DNA of 64,000 nt from JACDCA01 sp963810305 (lineage in GTDB: Bacteria; Acidobacteriota; Vicinamibacteria; Vicinamibacterales; 2-12-FULL-66-21), in contig CAWEMY010000002.1 in the NCBI GenBank assembly GCA_963810305.1, forward strand, positions 1 through 64,000, given 5' to 3'. Position numbers and translations under genes: made by a program. The notes below the pieces were generated by a model. The model ran no database searches. It saw only the letters and a program-made list of their open reading frames with translations, and was not told the DNA's origin. Each line of letters begins with the position of its first letter. The first letter of the stretch is position 1. Positions 43,266 through 53,297 of the stretch are shown here, piece by piece.

Positions 43266-44337
43266 ATCCCTCGAGCAGAGTGTCGTCTCCCAGCAGGCGC
43301 GCCGTACGGTCAGTGATCGACGGTGAGCTCATGACCGGGAACGGGAGCCAGGCGACGCCCTCTTCGCCCAGCGGTCTGGCTGCCACGTAGATCTGGACGC
43401 GGTCCACGAGCCCCGCGTTCCAGAACGCCCCATGCAGGGTTGGCCCGCCCTCGACGATGATCGACGTCACCTCACGGCCCGCCATCATTCGCAACGCAGC
43501 GGCGAGGAAGTCGGGACCGTCAACGACTTCGACGGTCGCCCCTGCTTGCCGGAGGGCGGCCGCCCGAGGCGAATCGGCGTTCACCGGGGACGTGATGATT
43601 ATGACCGGTCCTGCATCGAGCGTCCCGAAGATGCGGGCGGACGCTGGCGTCCGGAGCCGTCTGTCGAAAACGACGCGGGTGAGCGGACGCCCGCGGTATG
43701 CGCCCCGAGCGGTCAGCAGCGGATCGTCGCAAAGCAGGGTGCCGGAGCCTACCCCGATCGCGTCCACCTCCGCGCGGTCGCGATGCACCTGGCGATCGGC
43801 CGAGGGTCCCGTGAGCCGGGTCCTCGCGCCGGCGTGAGCCGCAACCTTGCCGTCGAGACTCGTCGCGATCTTGATCGTGACAAACGGCCGTCGGTGGCGC
43901 ATGACGGTGAAAAACGCGCCGTTCAGCCTGACGGCTTCGGCGGCGAGAACACCCGTCGTCACCTGGACGCCGCGCTCGCGCAACATCGCCAGGCCACGGC
44001 CCGACACGAGGGGATTCGGATCCTCGGTGGCGACCACCACCCGCGCCACTCCAGCCTCGATAACCAGAGGAGCGCACGGTCCGGTCCGTCCGGTATGGCT
44101 GCACGGCTCGAGCGTGCAATAGAGCGTCGCGCCGCGCGCCGCGGCTCCTGCCTCGAGGAGCGCTTCGACCTCGGCGTGCGGACCGCCGGCCTTCTCGTGA
44201 GCCCCGGTGCCGACAATCACTCCTTCGGCATCGACGATGAGGGCGCCCACCATCGGATTGGGAGAAGTCTGCCCTCGACCGCGCTCGGCAAGCTGGAGCG
44301 CCTTGCGCATGTAGAAGACGTCGCGATCGGCTACCAC
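43246..44337 (-). CDS. ribD: riboflavin biosynthesis deaminase/reductase RibD
   Basis: 363 residues. N-terminal zinc deaminase (PNPMVGALIV, GGPHAEVEAL, CTLEPCSHTGRTGPC) and C-terminal NADPH reductase (FVTIKIATSLDGKVA, GVGSGTLLCDDP, IIVEGGPTLHGAF). GTG start at 44337 overlaps the ftsY stop, so flavin genes are read from the ftsY transcript. Confidence 0.97.
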   Translation of the reverse strand: MVADRDVFYMRKALQLAERGRGQTSPNPMVGALIVDAEGVIVGTGAHEKAGGPHAEVEALLEAGAAARGATLYCTLEPCSHTGRTGPCAPLVIEAGVARVVVATEDPNPLVSGRGLAMLRERGVQVTTGVLAAEAVRLNGAFFTVMRHRRPFVTIKIATSLDGKVAAHAGARTRLTGPSADRQVHRDRAEVDAIGVGSGTLLCDDPLLTARGAYRGRPLTRVVFDRRLRTPASARIFGTLDAGPVIIITSPVNADSPRAAALRQAGATVEVVDGPDFLAAALRMMAGREVTSIIVEGGPTLHGAFWNAGLVDRVQIYVAARPLGEEGVAWLPFPVMSSPSITDRTARLLGDDTLLEGYVHRPD

Positions 44338-45254
44338 TTCTCTTCGAACAGCGCGTCCACGTACTCGTCGGGCGAGAATGGGATGAGATCGTCGATCGCC
44401 TCCCCGACGCCGACATACCGGATCGGCAATTTCAGGTCGTGGGCGATGGCGACGGCGATGCCGCCCTTGGCGGTGCCATCGAGTTTCGTGAGGACGATCC
44501 CGGTCACGCCCGCCACGTTCATGAACTCCCGTGCCTGTGTGAGGCCGTTCTGCCCCACTGTTGCGTCGAGGACGAGCAGCACTTCGTGCGGGGCTCCTTC
44601 AACCTCACGCGCCGCAACGCGCCGAATCTTGTCGAGCTCGGTCATTAGATTCACGCGCGTGTGGAGCCGGCCGGCAGTGTCGACCAGCACGACATCGCGC
44701 CCGCGCGCCTTGCCGGCGACCAGCGCATCGAAGACAACCGCCGCGGGATCGGACCCGGTTCTCGCCCGGATGATGTCAACCCCCGCTCGCGTGGCCCAGA
44801 TCTCGAGTTGCTCGACCGCGGCGGCCCGGAACGTATCGGCGGCACAGATCATCGGGGCACGGCCCGAGTCTTTCATCAGCCGCGCGAGCTTGCCGACGGT
44901 CGTTGTCTTCCCCGTTCCGTTGACGCCGACGATCATCACGACGTGCGGCGTATGGCCGTTGCCGGTCGGCGTCTCTGCGTCGCGGAGGATCTGACGGATC
45001 TCTTGCTTGACGAGCGTCCGCAGCGACTCGCCATGCGTGCGCTTCGCCTTGACTGCCTTGACGATCCGGTCGGCAGCCGCGACCCCGACGTCCGCCGAGA
45101 TCAGTGCTTCCTCCAGCGCCTCGACCGTCTCGACGTCGACGGGACGGCTCCGGGTGGCCGGCTCGTCGGCCTTGCGAACGACCTCGTCGAAGCGCTCGAC
45201 GAACTGTTCCTTCGTGCGGGCGAGCGACTGCTTGATCCTGTCGAAAAAACCCAT
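44331..45254 (-). CDS. ftsY: signal recognition particle receptor FtsY
   Basis: SRP GTPase receptor at the inner membrane. 307 residues, lacking the long acidic A domain of E. coli. NG domain: VNGTGKTTTVGKLA, AADTFRAAAVEQL, VDTAGRLHT, LDATVGQNG, TKLDGTAKGG, PIRYVGVGE. Upstream, gpsA ends 2 bases before its ATG. Confidence 0.97.
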   Translation of the reverse strand: MGFFDRIKQSLARTKEQFVERFDEVVRKADEPATRSRPVDVETVEALEEALISADVGVAAADRIVKAVKAKRTHGESLRTLVKQEIRQILRDAETPTGNGHTPHVVMIVGVNGTGKTTTVGKLARLMKDSGRAPMICAADTFRAAAVEQLEIWATRAGVDIIRARTGSDPAAVVFDALVAGKARGRDVVLVDTAGRLHTRVNLMTELDKIRRVAAREVEGAPHEVLLVLDATVGQNGLTQAREFMNVAGVTGIVLTKLDGTAKGGIAVAIAHDLKLPIRYVGVGEAIDDLIPFSPDEYVDALFEEKW

Positions 45255-45256
45255 GG

Positions 45257-46258
45257 TTACCCGTCAACTTCGGCACGCTGCCGTCGCAGCATCAACGCTT
45301 CCACCGCTTCCGCCGGGGAGCAGCGCCCGTCGAGGACTGCCTGCATGCGGTCGGCGATCGGCAGCTCGATGCCATGTTTCTCGCCGAGGGCCAGGGCCGC
45401 GCCCGTCGTGCGAACGCCCTCGGCCACCATCCGCATCCCCGACAGAATCTCGGTGATCGACCGTCCTCGTCCGAGCTCGATGCCGACCCGGCGATTGCGG
45501 CTCAGATCCCCCGTGCAGGTGAGCACCAGGTCTCCGAGACCGCTGAGACCCGCGAGCGTTTCGCGATGCCCACCTTCGGCGCAGGCCAGCCGGGAGATCT
45601 CCGCCAGGCCGCGCGTGATCAAGGCGGCAAGAGCGTTGTGGCCGAGATTCAGCCCCTCGACTACGCCCGCGGCGATGGCGATGACGTTCTTCAGCGCGCC
45701 ACCGATCTCCACACCCGGAACATCACTGGTGGCGTAGAGACGCAGACCCGGCCCGCGAAAATGTTCCTGGACGGCGGCCGCAGCCGTCTCTTCCGCCGAC
45801 GCCGCGAGAACGGCCGTTGGAAGACCACGGGCAACTTCCGCGGCAAAGCTCGGCCCCGAAAGCACCACGGTGCGACAGCAGCCGTCGGTCTCGTCATCAA
45901 TCACCTGCGACATCCGGCGCAGGGTGCTCGTTTCTATTCCCTTCGTCGTACTGACGACAATCGCCCCGGTCTCGAGATGCGGCAGCGACGACCGCACCAC
46001 CGCACGCAGCCCGTGCGACGGCACCGCCACGACGATGAATCGCGCGCCAGTGAGCGCGGTCGCGAGACTGGCCGTCGGCGAGATCGCGTCCGCCAGCGGG
46101 ACGTCCGGCAGATAGCGACCGTTCACCTTCGTTGCGCGAAGCTCGTCGACGAACGCGGCGTCGCGCGCCCACAACCGAACCCCGTGACCGGCGCGGGCGA
46201 GATGGACGGCGAGCGCCGTCCCCCAGCTGCCGGCGCCCAGGATCGCCGTCGTGTTCAC
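45257..46258 (-). CDS. gpsA: NAD(P)-dependent glycerol-3-phosphate dehydrogenase
   Basis: Reduces dihydroxyacetone phosphate to sn-glycerol 3-phosphate for phospholipids. 333 residues: Rossmann motif ILGAGSWGTALAV, STTKGIE, LSGPSFAAEVA, and the catalytic Lys in IGGALKNVIAIAAG. GTG 46258 overlaps the plsY stop (GTGA), so the enzyme that makes G3P is coupled to the acyltransferase that uses it. Confidence 0.97.
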   Translation of the reverse strand: MNTTAILGAGSWGTALAVHLARAGHGVRLWARDAAFVDELRATKVNGRYLPDVPLADAISPTASLATALTGARFIVVAVPSHGLRAVVRSSLPHLETGAIVVSTTKGIETSTLRRMSQVIDDETDGCCRTVVLSGPSFAAEVARGLPTAVLAASAEETAAAAVQEHFRGPGLRLYATSDVPGVEIGGALKNVIAIAAGVVEGLNLGHNALAALITRGLAEISRLACAEGGHRETLAGLSGLGDLVLTCTGDLSRNRRVGIELGRGRSITEILSGMRMVAEGVRTTGAALALGEKHGIELPIADRMQAVLDGRCSPAEAVEALMLRRQRAEVDG

Positions 46259-46833
46259 GCGCGCGCCCCGACGCGGCGCTCGGTGCCGGAGCGAAGCCGA
46301 CGCCAGTTGCTGCGGTGACGGAACAGAATCAGCGCGGCACTCCCTGCCGCCGACAGAACGACCGCTCGCGGTTCGCCGGTGAGCCACGCGACCGGCGGCA
46401 GCGCCAGCGTGGCCGCGATCGACCCGAGCGACACGTAACGGGTGATCCAGACCGTGACCAGAAACAAGCCGGCGGCGATTGCGGTGGCCAGCGGGGATAG
46501 CATCGTGAACACACCCGCCGCAACCGCGACCCCCTTGCCGCCGTGAAACCGCAGCCAGACGGGATAGATGTGGCCGACCACCGCGGCGGCCCCACTTACC
46601 GCGGCGGGCGCCGCCCCGCCCGACATCACCCACGCAATCGCCACCGCCGCGATCCCCTTGCCGACATCGAGCGCCATCACCGCCACGCCGCGCCAGGCGC
46701 CGGTTGTACGAAGCACGTTCGCAGCCCCGACGTTGCCGCTTCCGGTGAACCGGACGTCGATCCCCGCCCGCCGCGCCATGAGAAACGCGAATGGGACGGA
46801 TCCGGTCAGGTATCCGAGCAGCACCGGGAGCAT
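46255..46833 (-). CDS. plsY: glycerol-3-phosphate acyltransferase PlsY
   Basis: Integral membrane acyl-phosphate:G3P acyltransferase. 192 residues, about five membrane helices, with the three conserved cytoplasmic loops SGNVGAANVLR, FHGGKGVAVAAG and the C-terminal FRHRSNWRRL region. ATG 46833 shares a base with the thpR stop (TGATG). Confidence 0.95.
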   Translation of the reverse strand: MLPVLLGYLTGSVPFAFLMARRAGIDVRFTGSGNVGAANVLRTTGAWRGVAVMALDVGKGIAAVAIAWVMSGGAAPAAVSGAAAVVGHIYPVWLRFHGGKGVAVAAGVFTMLSPLATAIAAGLFLVTVWITRYVSLGSIAATLALPPVAWLTGEPRAVVLSAAGSAALILFRHRSNWRRLRSGTERRVGARA

Positions 46834-47411
46834 CAACTCAATGGTACTCGCAGCAGCGGTTCGTAGACGGCGCCGGCCGGTGAGGTGCGGCTGCGAAAGA
46901 TCGTCAGGGCATCGATCTGGCACGAGCCGGCATCTGCCGGACACTTCGTGAGGACGTCGCGGAGCGCCGCCCTCACCGCGGCGGGCAGTGGATCCTTCAC
47001 TCGCGCAAGAGTGAGGTGGGCGGAGTACGGGCGAGACTCCTTCTGGAATCCCCAGGGCGCCAGCCGGATCGCCACCTCGTCGTGCACTCGCGAGAGTGCG
47101 TCGAGCCCTTCGACGACGCCCATCCAGATGACCCGCGGCGAGCCGGACGGAGGGAACGTTCCAAGGCCGGAAAGGTGGATCCTGAACGGTTTCTCGGCAA
47201 GCGCTGGGGCAAGCGCGCCGATAACACCGGCACTTCGCTCGTCGATGACCTCTCCGAGAAACCACACCGTGAGATGAAAGTTTTCCGGCGGTACCCAGCG
47301 GAACTTGTGAATGATCCGCCTCGCTTCCAGGGCACTGCGTAGCGTCGCCGCGGTCGCGGCCGCCTCGCGCCGGACGCGCGTGGACAATTCCGCGCCAACA
47401 AACAGCCGCAC
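46833..47411 (-). CDS. thpR: RNA 2',3'-cyclic phosphodiesterase
   Basis: 2H phosphoesterase acting on RNA with 2',3'-cyclic ends (formerly 2'-5' RNA ligase). 192 residues; both catalytic H-x-T motifs are present, in NFHLTVWFLGE and YSAHLTLARVKD. GTG 47411 lies directly behind the cinA stop. Chromosomal pairing with cinA is frequent. Confidence 0.93.
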   Translation of the reverse strand: MRLFVGAELSTRVRREAAATAATLRSALEARRIIHKFRWVPPENFHLTVWFLGEVIDERSAGVIGALAPALAEKPFRIHLSGLGTFPPSGSPRVIWMGVVEGLDALSRVHDEVAIRLAPWGFQKESRPYSAHLTLARVKDPLPAAVRAALRDVLTKCPADAGSCQIDALTIFRSRTSPAGAVYEPLLRVPLS

Positions 47412-47413
47412 TC

Positions 47414-48680
47414 CTACAGCAGCAAGCGACGCACGGTGTCGAGCGCCGCCTGGGTTGCCTGAAATCTGACGTGATCGCGCGCGCCGGGGAAGGAATGCGT
47501 CCGGATCGACATCGGCCGCCCGGGAGCGAGCACGGCAATCACCACGGTGCCCACGGGCTTCTCAGGCGACCCGCCGCCGGGGCCCGCGACGCCGGTAATC
47601 GCCACCGACACATCGGCGCCGCTCCGCTCGCGCATCCCGTCAGCCATGGCGGCGGCGACAGGTTCGCTGACCGCGCCGTGCTGTTCGAGCAGCGTCGCAT
47701 CCACGCCAAGCAGGGATGTTTTCAAAGCGTTCGTATACGCGACGATTCCGCCGGCCACGTAGTCGGAGCTGCCAGGGACGTCGGTCAACCGCTCCAGGAG
47801 AAGTCCGCCCGTGCACGACTCCGCGGCCGCCAGCGTCAGGCCCCGTTCCCGCAGCATGTCGCCAACGAGCCGGTGAAGCGGGCCGGCCGTCCATGGTGAA
47901 TGCGCAATCGCCCAGGGCGGAGGCCAGCTGCTCGCGTGCGGCTTCGAGCGTCCTCATCGCGGCGTCTGCGTCGTCGCCGCGCAGCGACAGGTGCAGCTCC
48001 ACCTGGCCTGGCGTCGCAAGAATCGTCGTTTCGATCGGCGGACGCGCCTCACGCCACCGCGAGTAGATCGGCTGCACCAGCTCCTCGACGTGCGACTCCG
48101 AGCGTTGGGTGGTGAACAGCGACACCTTGTAAACACGCTCTGCGCCGGCGCGAGCGGCCAGAGGTCCACGTTCACAGATCGCGCTGAGCATCGGCTGCAG
48201 CTCTCGTGGCGGTCCTGGCAGCAGAACGATCACTTTGTCGTTGGCTTCGATGAACAATCCCGGAGCTGACCCGTGCGGGTTCGGAAGCGGGGTGGCGCCA
48301 CGCGGCACCATCGCCTGTCGCCGGTTCACTTCGGGCATCTGCAGACCGCGCCGGGCAAACCGCCGCGCGATGGTTGCGGTGATTTCCGGATCCTCCGTCA
48401 TCGGCAAACCGAGCGCCTCGGCGACGACGTCTCGAGTCAGATCGTCATCGGTCGGCCCGAGGCCACCTGTCAGGATCACCAGGTCGGAGCGTTGCAACGC
48501 TTCCGTGAAAACGGCGCGCAGGCGCTCGCGGTCGTCACCGACGACCGACTTGCCTTTTACCTCGATCCCGAGGCCCGCGAGTTTCTCCGTGACGAACAGC
48601 GAGTTCGTGTCGAGCCGCGTCCAGCCCAGCAGCTCGCTGCCGACTGCGATGATTTCCGCGGTGGTGAGAGTGCGGCTCAC
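47414..48680 (-). CDS. cinA: CinA-family nicotinamide-nucleotide amidase, frameshifted
   Basis: Pyridine-nucleotide recycling / competence-associated protein. From GTG 48680 the first frame holds the MoaB-like domain (EIIAVGSELL, GGLGPTDDDLTRD, PGPPRELQPM). At about 47878 the frame breaks; the next frame continues HRLVGDMLRERGLTLAAAESCTGG and the amidase domain to TAG 47414. Dropping one C in the run at about 47876-47880 gives a normal 422-codon gene. GTG overlaps the pgpA stop (GTGA). Confidence 0.9.
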
Positions 48681-49142
48681 GAGATCCAGCCAGGCAGCAG
48701 CCACATCGTCAATCGAAGCGACAGGTTCGCGTACACAGCGGCCATCGCATCGTCGGCCATCACGCCGAGACCGCCGTGCAGCGCTTCGAGCCGTCCGGCG
48801 GGGTACGGTTTGATGATGTCGTAGATGCGGAAGAGGAAGAATCCCGCCAGAGCGCCGGACCAGCCGACCGGAATAAAAGCGAGCGTGATGAGCATCCCCA
48901 CGACTTCGTCGAGCACGATCGGCCCGGGGTCGACACCGCCGAAATAGCGTTCCGCGGTCGTGCCGGCCCAGACACCAACGGCGAAGAGCGCCGCGATCAG
49001 ACCGATCTTCGACAATCGACGAGCCGGTCCACCAGACCAGGAGGTAAACCACCAGGCCGGCGGCAGATCCGACCGTACCGGGCGCAAATGGGAAGTAGCC
49101 GCAGTACCCGACCGTCGCAATAAAGACGGCGAGGCGCGTCAC
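48677..49142 (-). CDS. pgpA: phosphatidylglycerophosphatase A, frameshifted
   Basis: Dephosphorylates PGP to phosphatidylglycerol. From GTG 49142: TVGYCGYFPFAPGTVGSAAG, then a break at about 49019, after which the next frame gives LSKIGLIAALFAVGVWAG, DPGPIVLDEVVGMLI and FFLFRIYDIIKPYPAGRLE. One extra base explains it; repaired length is 154 residues. Overlaps the RDD gene (GTGA) and cinA (GTGA). Confidence 0.9.
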
Positions 49143-49997
49143 GCCTTGATGACGCGCGTGCGAGCCAGCCGGTCGTGGACGGCGCGCTTGTCCGGCGCTG
49201 ATGAGCGCCGGGAGAAAGCCGAGCCCCGCCGGCAGCGCGGACACCAGGTAACCGGCTGACCTGAGAACGGCCTGACCGAGCGGCACGCGATCGGTCAAGC
49301 CGTCGTCGCCGGCGGGCACGACCTTCACCCCGGCGATCATCTTGCCGATGCTCTGGCCGCCAGCGGCCGTGAACGCGACGAAGTACCCGCCGTTGAGCAG
49401 CAGCAGAAACGCGACAAACGGCGCGAGCGGCAGGACGCTGATCTCGGAGTACTCCACCCCGCAGATCTTCAACGTGAAATGGAGGACGGCGGCGTCGATC
49501 GATCCGATCACGACTGTATCGATAACCGCGGCGGCAAGGCGCAGCACCGCTGGCGCGGCGGCGGCCTCACTCGTTTCAGCCGCCGGTTCCGGTTCGATCT
49601 CGCTCGATCGATGGCGCGCAGGGGCGCGGATCGGTTCTTCGGGGGGACCGAGGTCCAGCTCGGGTTCCGGCGGCAAGGCACTCCGGCGGGTCGCCGATCT
49701 CGTGCCTGGCTGCGTCGGCTTTGCAATCAGCGGCGCAGCCTTTCGAACGGCAAGTGGAGCACGTGGGACTGCGCCGGCGCTGACGAGGGGCCGGTCATCG
49801 TGCACTTCCCGATCGCCGAACAGCGGAAGCCGTTCACCCAGACTGAGATCCGCAAGCGGCCCTTCGGGCTCCATTCCGGTCTGAATCGGAAGGTCGATCT
49901 CGGCCGGCGCTTCGACGGAAAGTGAGAACTGGTAGCCGCAGTTGCGGCACTTGTCGCTGTTATCGAAGCTGATGTACTGGCACTTGGGACATCTCAT
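49139..49997 (-). CDS. zinc-ribbon RDD-family membrane protein, frameshift near the end
   Basis: Begins MRCPKCQYISFDNSDKC with two CxxC pairs (zinc ribbon), then a long Pro/Glu-rich linker and an RDD domain: RLAAAVIDTVVIGSID, membrane helices, and QSIGKMIAGVKVV. At about 49197 one extra G shifts the frame; without it the protein ends in KRAVHDRLARTRVIKA, the usual RDD ending. RDD proteins are implicated in ion (Na+/H+) transport; function here unknown. Start ATG 49997. Confidence 0.82.
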
Positions 49998-50814
49998 GGG
50001 CGGCGGGGTGGGCCTTCGGGGGTGCGTGCGATCCGGCCGGCCGAGCAGACGCCGCTGGATCATCGTCTTCAGTTCATCGGCACGAGAGCGCATCGGATCG
50101 CCATATGGAATGGCATCCAGAGTCGACAATGCTTCGTGAAGGCGGCCGCGTGCGTGGAGTGATCGAGCGCGAGTGAACGCGAGCTCGGCTGGCGAGGGCA
50201 CTGGCAGGGTTGAGGCCAGTGGTGAGCCGGCGACCGCGTGCGAGCGCGGCGCGAACGGCCACTCGACGACTTCACGCTGGACCAGCAAAGCCAGCACCGC
50301 GGCCCCGATGATGGCTCCGGCCACAAGCCCTGCGGCGATCCACCGCAATCTGGTACGCGCCGGTGGAGCGACGGACGGGATGTACGCGCCGTGTCTTGGC
50401 GCGACCGGGGATGGCGCCAGCGTGCGGGTACAGCGCCGCGGCGGTCTCCAGCCGCTCGATTCGCGCGAGCAGCGCCATCGCTTCGTCCCCCGACGCGCCA
50501 TGCTCGACAGCTGACGCCACCAACTCACGGGCCGCGCCGGCGTCTCCGCGATCCAGGGCCGCGACCCCCGTGTGGAGCAGCTCGTCCCCCTGGCGCTGCC
50601 GTTCGGCGACGGCGCTGCGCGCCCGTTCGATGTAGGCGCGCGCCCGCGCATGGCCCCGGTCGATGAACAGCACGCGCGTCCAGACATTGATCGCCAGCTC
50701 GTGCTGTTCTGAAAAGTAGTGATCGAGCCCGAGGACGAGCAGTTCCTCGATGCGGGCATCCCGATCGCGGTCCGCCGCGGCGGTGTGTCGATCGGAACGA
50801 ATCGGTTCTGTCAT
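49998..50814 (-). CDS. TPR-like protein with one membrane helix, frameshifted
   Basis: From ATG 50814: a TPR-type helical domain (RIEELLVLGLDHYFSEQ, HELAINVWTRVLFIDRGH) up to residue about 130. The frame breaks near 50415-50440; the next frame gives a membrane helix (IAAGLVAGAIIGAAVLALL) and a second short helical repeat (FTRARSLHARGRLHEALST). That frame runs without a stop into the RDD gene, so either the two are fused or a further base error hides the stop. Role unknown. Confidence 0.65.
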
Positions 50815-50845
50815 CTGGTCGTGCGTGGGAAAGCGTGGGGGGAAT

Positions 50846-50851
50846 TATAGT
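50846..50851 (+). promoter_or_regulatory. TATAGT before ftcD, probable leaderless promoter
   Basis: -10-like box with 6 bases before the ftcD ATG. There is a G-run farther upstream but no ribosome-binding site at useful distance. Geometry matches pyrH and the GHMP kinase. Confidence 0.45.
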
Positions 50852-50857
50852 CTTGCG

Positions 50858-51760
50858 ATGCCGATAATTGAATCGATTCCGAACGTGAGCGAGGGACGGC
50901 GGCCAGATGTCGTCGAACGGATGGCCTCGGCCATTCGCGGAGTACCCGGCGTGCGGCTTCTCGACGTCTCATCGGATCCATCGCACAACCGTTCGGTCTT
51001 CACTCTCGTCGGCGACGCGCCCGCCCTCAAGGCGGCGACGCTCGCGCTATTCGAGTGTGCCGTCGCCTCGATCGACCTCCGGGCGCACCAGGGGGAGCAT
51101 CCACGGCTCGGCGCGGTCGACGTCGTGCCGTTCGTCCCGATCGAAGGGGCAACGATGGCCGACTGTGTGGCGCTGGCGAAAGATGTCGCCGCGACTGTAG
51201 CCGAGCGTTTTGCGCTGCCGGTTTACCTCTACGAGGATGCCGCCACCGATCCGACACGGCGCAACCTCGAGGACGTCCGGCGCGGCGAGTTCGAAGGGCT
51301 CCGCGCGAAGATGTCATCGCCCGGCTGGACACCGGATTTCGGCCCGTCGGCACCCCACGAATCGGCGGGCGCCACCGTCATCGGCGCGCGAATGCCGCTG
51401 ATCGCCTACAACATCAACCTCAATACCGACCGGTTGGACGTCGCAAAGAAGATTGCGGCCGCGATCCGCTTCAGCTCCGGCGGCATGCGCTACGTCAAGG
51501 CCATGGGTGTCATGCTCGAAGACCGCCGCATCGCGCAGGTCTCGATGAATCTCACGAATTATCAGAAGACGCCGATCTTTCGTGTCTTCGAGATGGTCAA
51601 GCGGGAGGCGGCGCGCCACGGCGTAATGGTTCTCGAGAGCGAGATCGTCGGTCTCGTCCCCGCCTCGGCCTTGATGGCAACGGCGGAGTACTACCTGCAG
51701 GTGGAAGGATTCAGCGCCGACAAACAAGTCCTCGAGAATCGGATGAAGACCGCCGATTGA
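50858..51760 (+). CDS. ftcD: glutamate formimidoyltransferase
   Basis: Transfers the formimino group from histidine breakdown (formiminoglutamate) to tetrahydrofolate. 300 residues: only the transferase domain, without the cyclodeaminase part of the animal enzyme. Motifs ESIPNVSEGRRPDVV, GDAPALKAA, HQGEHPRLGAVDVVPF, and LIAYNINLNT. Divergent from the TPR gene; converges on the NtrC-type regulator, ending 3 bases before its stop. No other hut genes are near. Confidence 0.94.
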   Translation: MPIIESIPNVSEGRRPDVVERMASAIRGVPGVRLLDVSSDPSHNRSVFTLVGDAPALKAATLALFECAVASIDLRAHQGEHPRLGAVDVVPFVPIEGATMADCVALAKDVAATVAERFALPVYLYEDAATDPTRRNLEDVRRGEFEGLRAKMSSPGWTPDFGPSAPHESAGATVIGARMPLIAYNINLNTDRLDVAKKIAAAIRFSSGGMRYVKAMGVMLEDRRIAQVSMNLTNYQKTPIFRVFEMVKREAARHGVMVLESEIVGLVPASALMATAEYYLQVEGFSADKQVLENRMKTAD

Positions 51761-51763
51761 AGA

Positions 51764-53147
<1,384 letters not shown>

Positions 53148-53189
53148 GCGGCGACAGTCCTGCGACGGGCCAAGGCCAACCGGCTCGAC

Positions 53190-53277
53190 GGCCACCAAGA
53201 CCACTGAGAGCACAAAGAAAAGAACAATAAATGTTTTCTTTTGTGCTCTTAGTGGCCTTCGTGGGCTTCGTGGCAGG
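53190..53277. repeat. AT-rich long hairpin between kinase and regulator
   Basis: Inverted repeat: CCACTGAGAGCACAAAGAAAA on the left and its near complement ending CTCTTAGTGG on the right, with a short AATAAATG loop; the repeats CCACGAAG/CCTTCGTGG flank it. Much lower GC than the surroundings. It could act as a terminator-like stem between the kinase and regulator genes. Confidence 0.75.
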
Positions 53278-53297
53278 AGCCGTGGCTCGTCCAGCGG

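Noticed and set aside
43432..44994. 520-codon plus-strand open frame opposite ribD and ftsY
   Set aside because: Antisense to two well-supported enzymes and of low-complexity Arg/Gly composition.
44338..45254. FMN riboswitch for the rib genes
   Set aside because: ribD overlaps ftsY and there is no leader in which an aptamer could fold; the gap upstream of ffh follows rather than precedes the rib genes.
47640..50759. One 1039-residue multidomain protein
   Set aside because: It strings together parts of the TPR, RDD, pgpA and cinA genes plus out-of-frame filler; each part matches a separate family with its own start and GTGA/ATGA overlaps.
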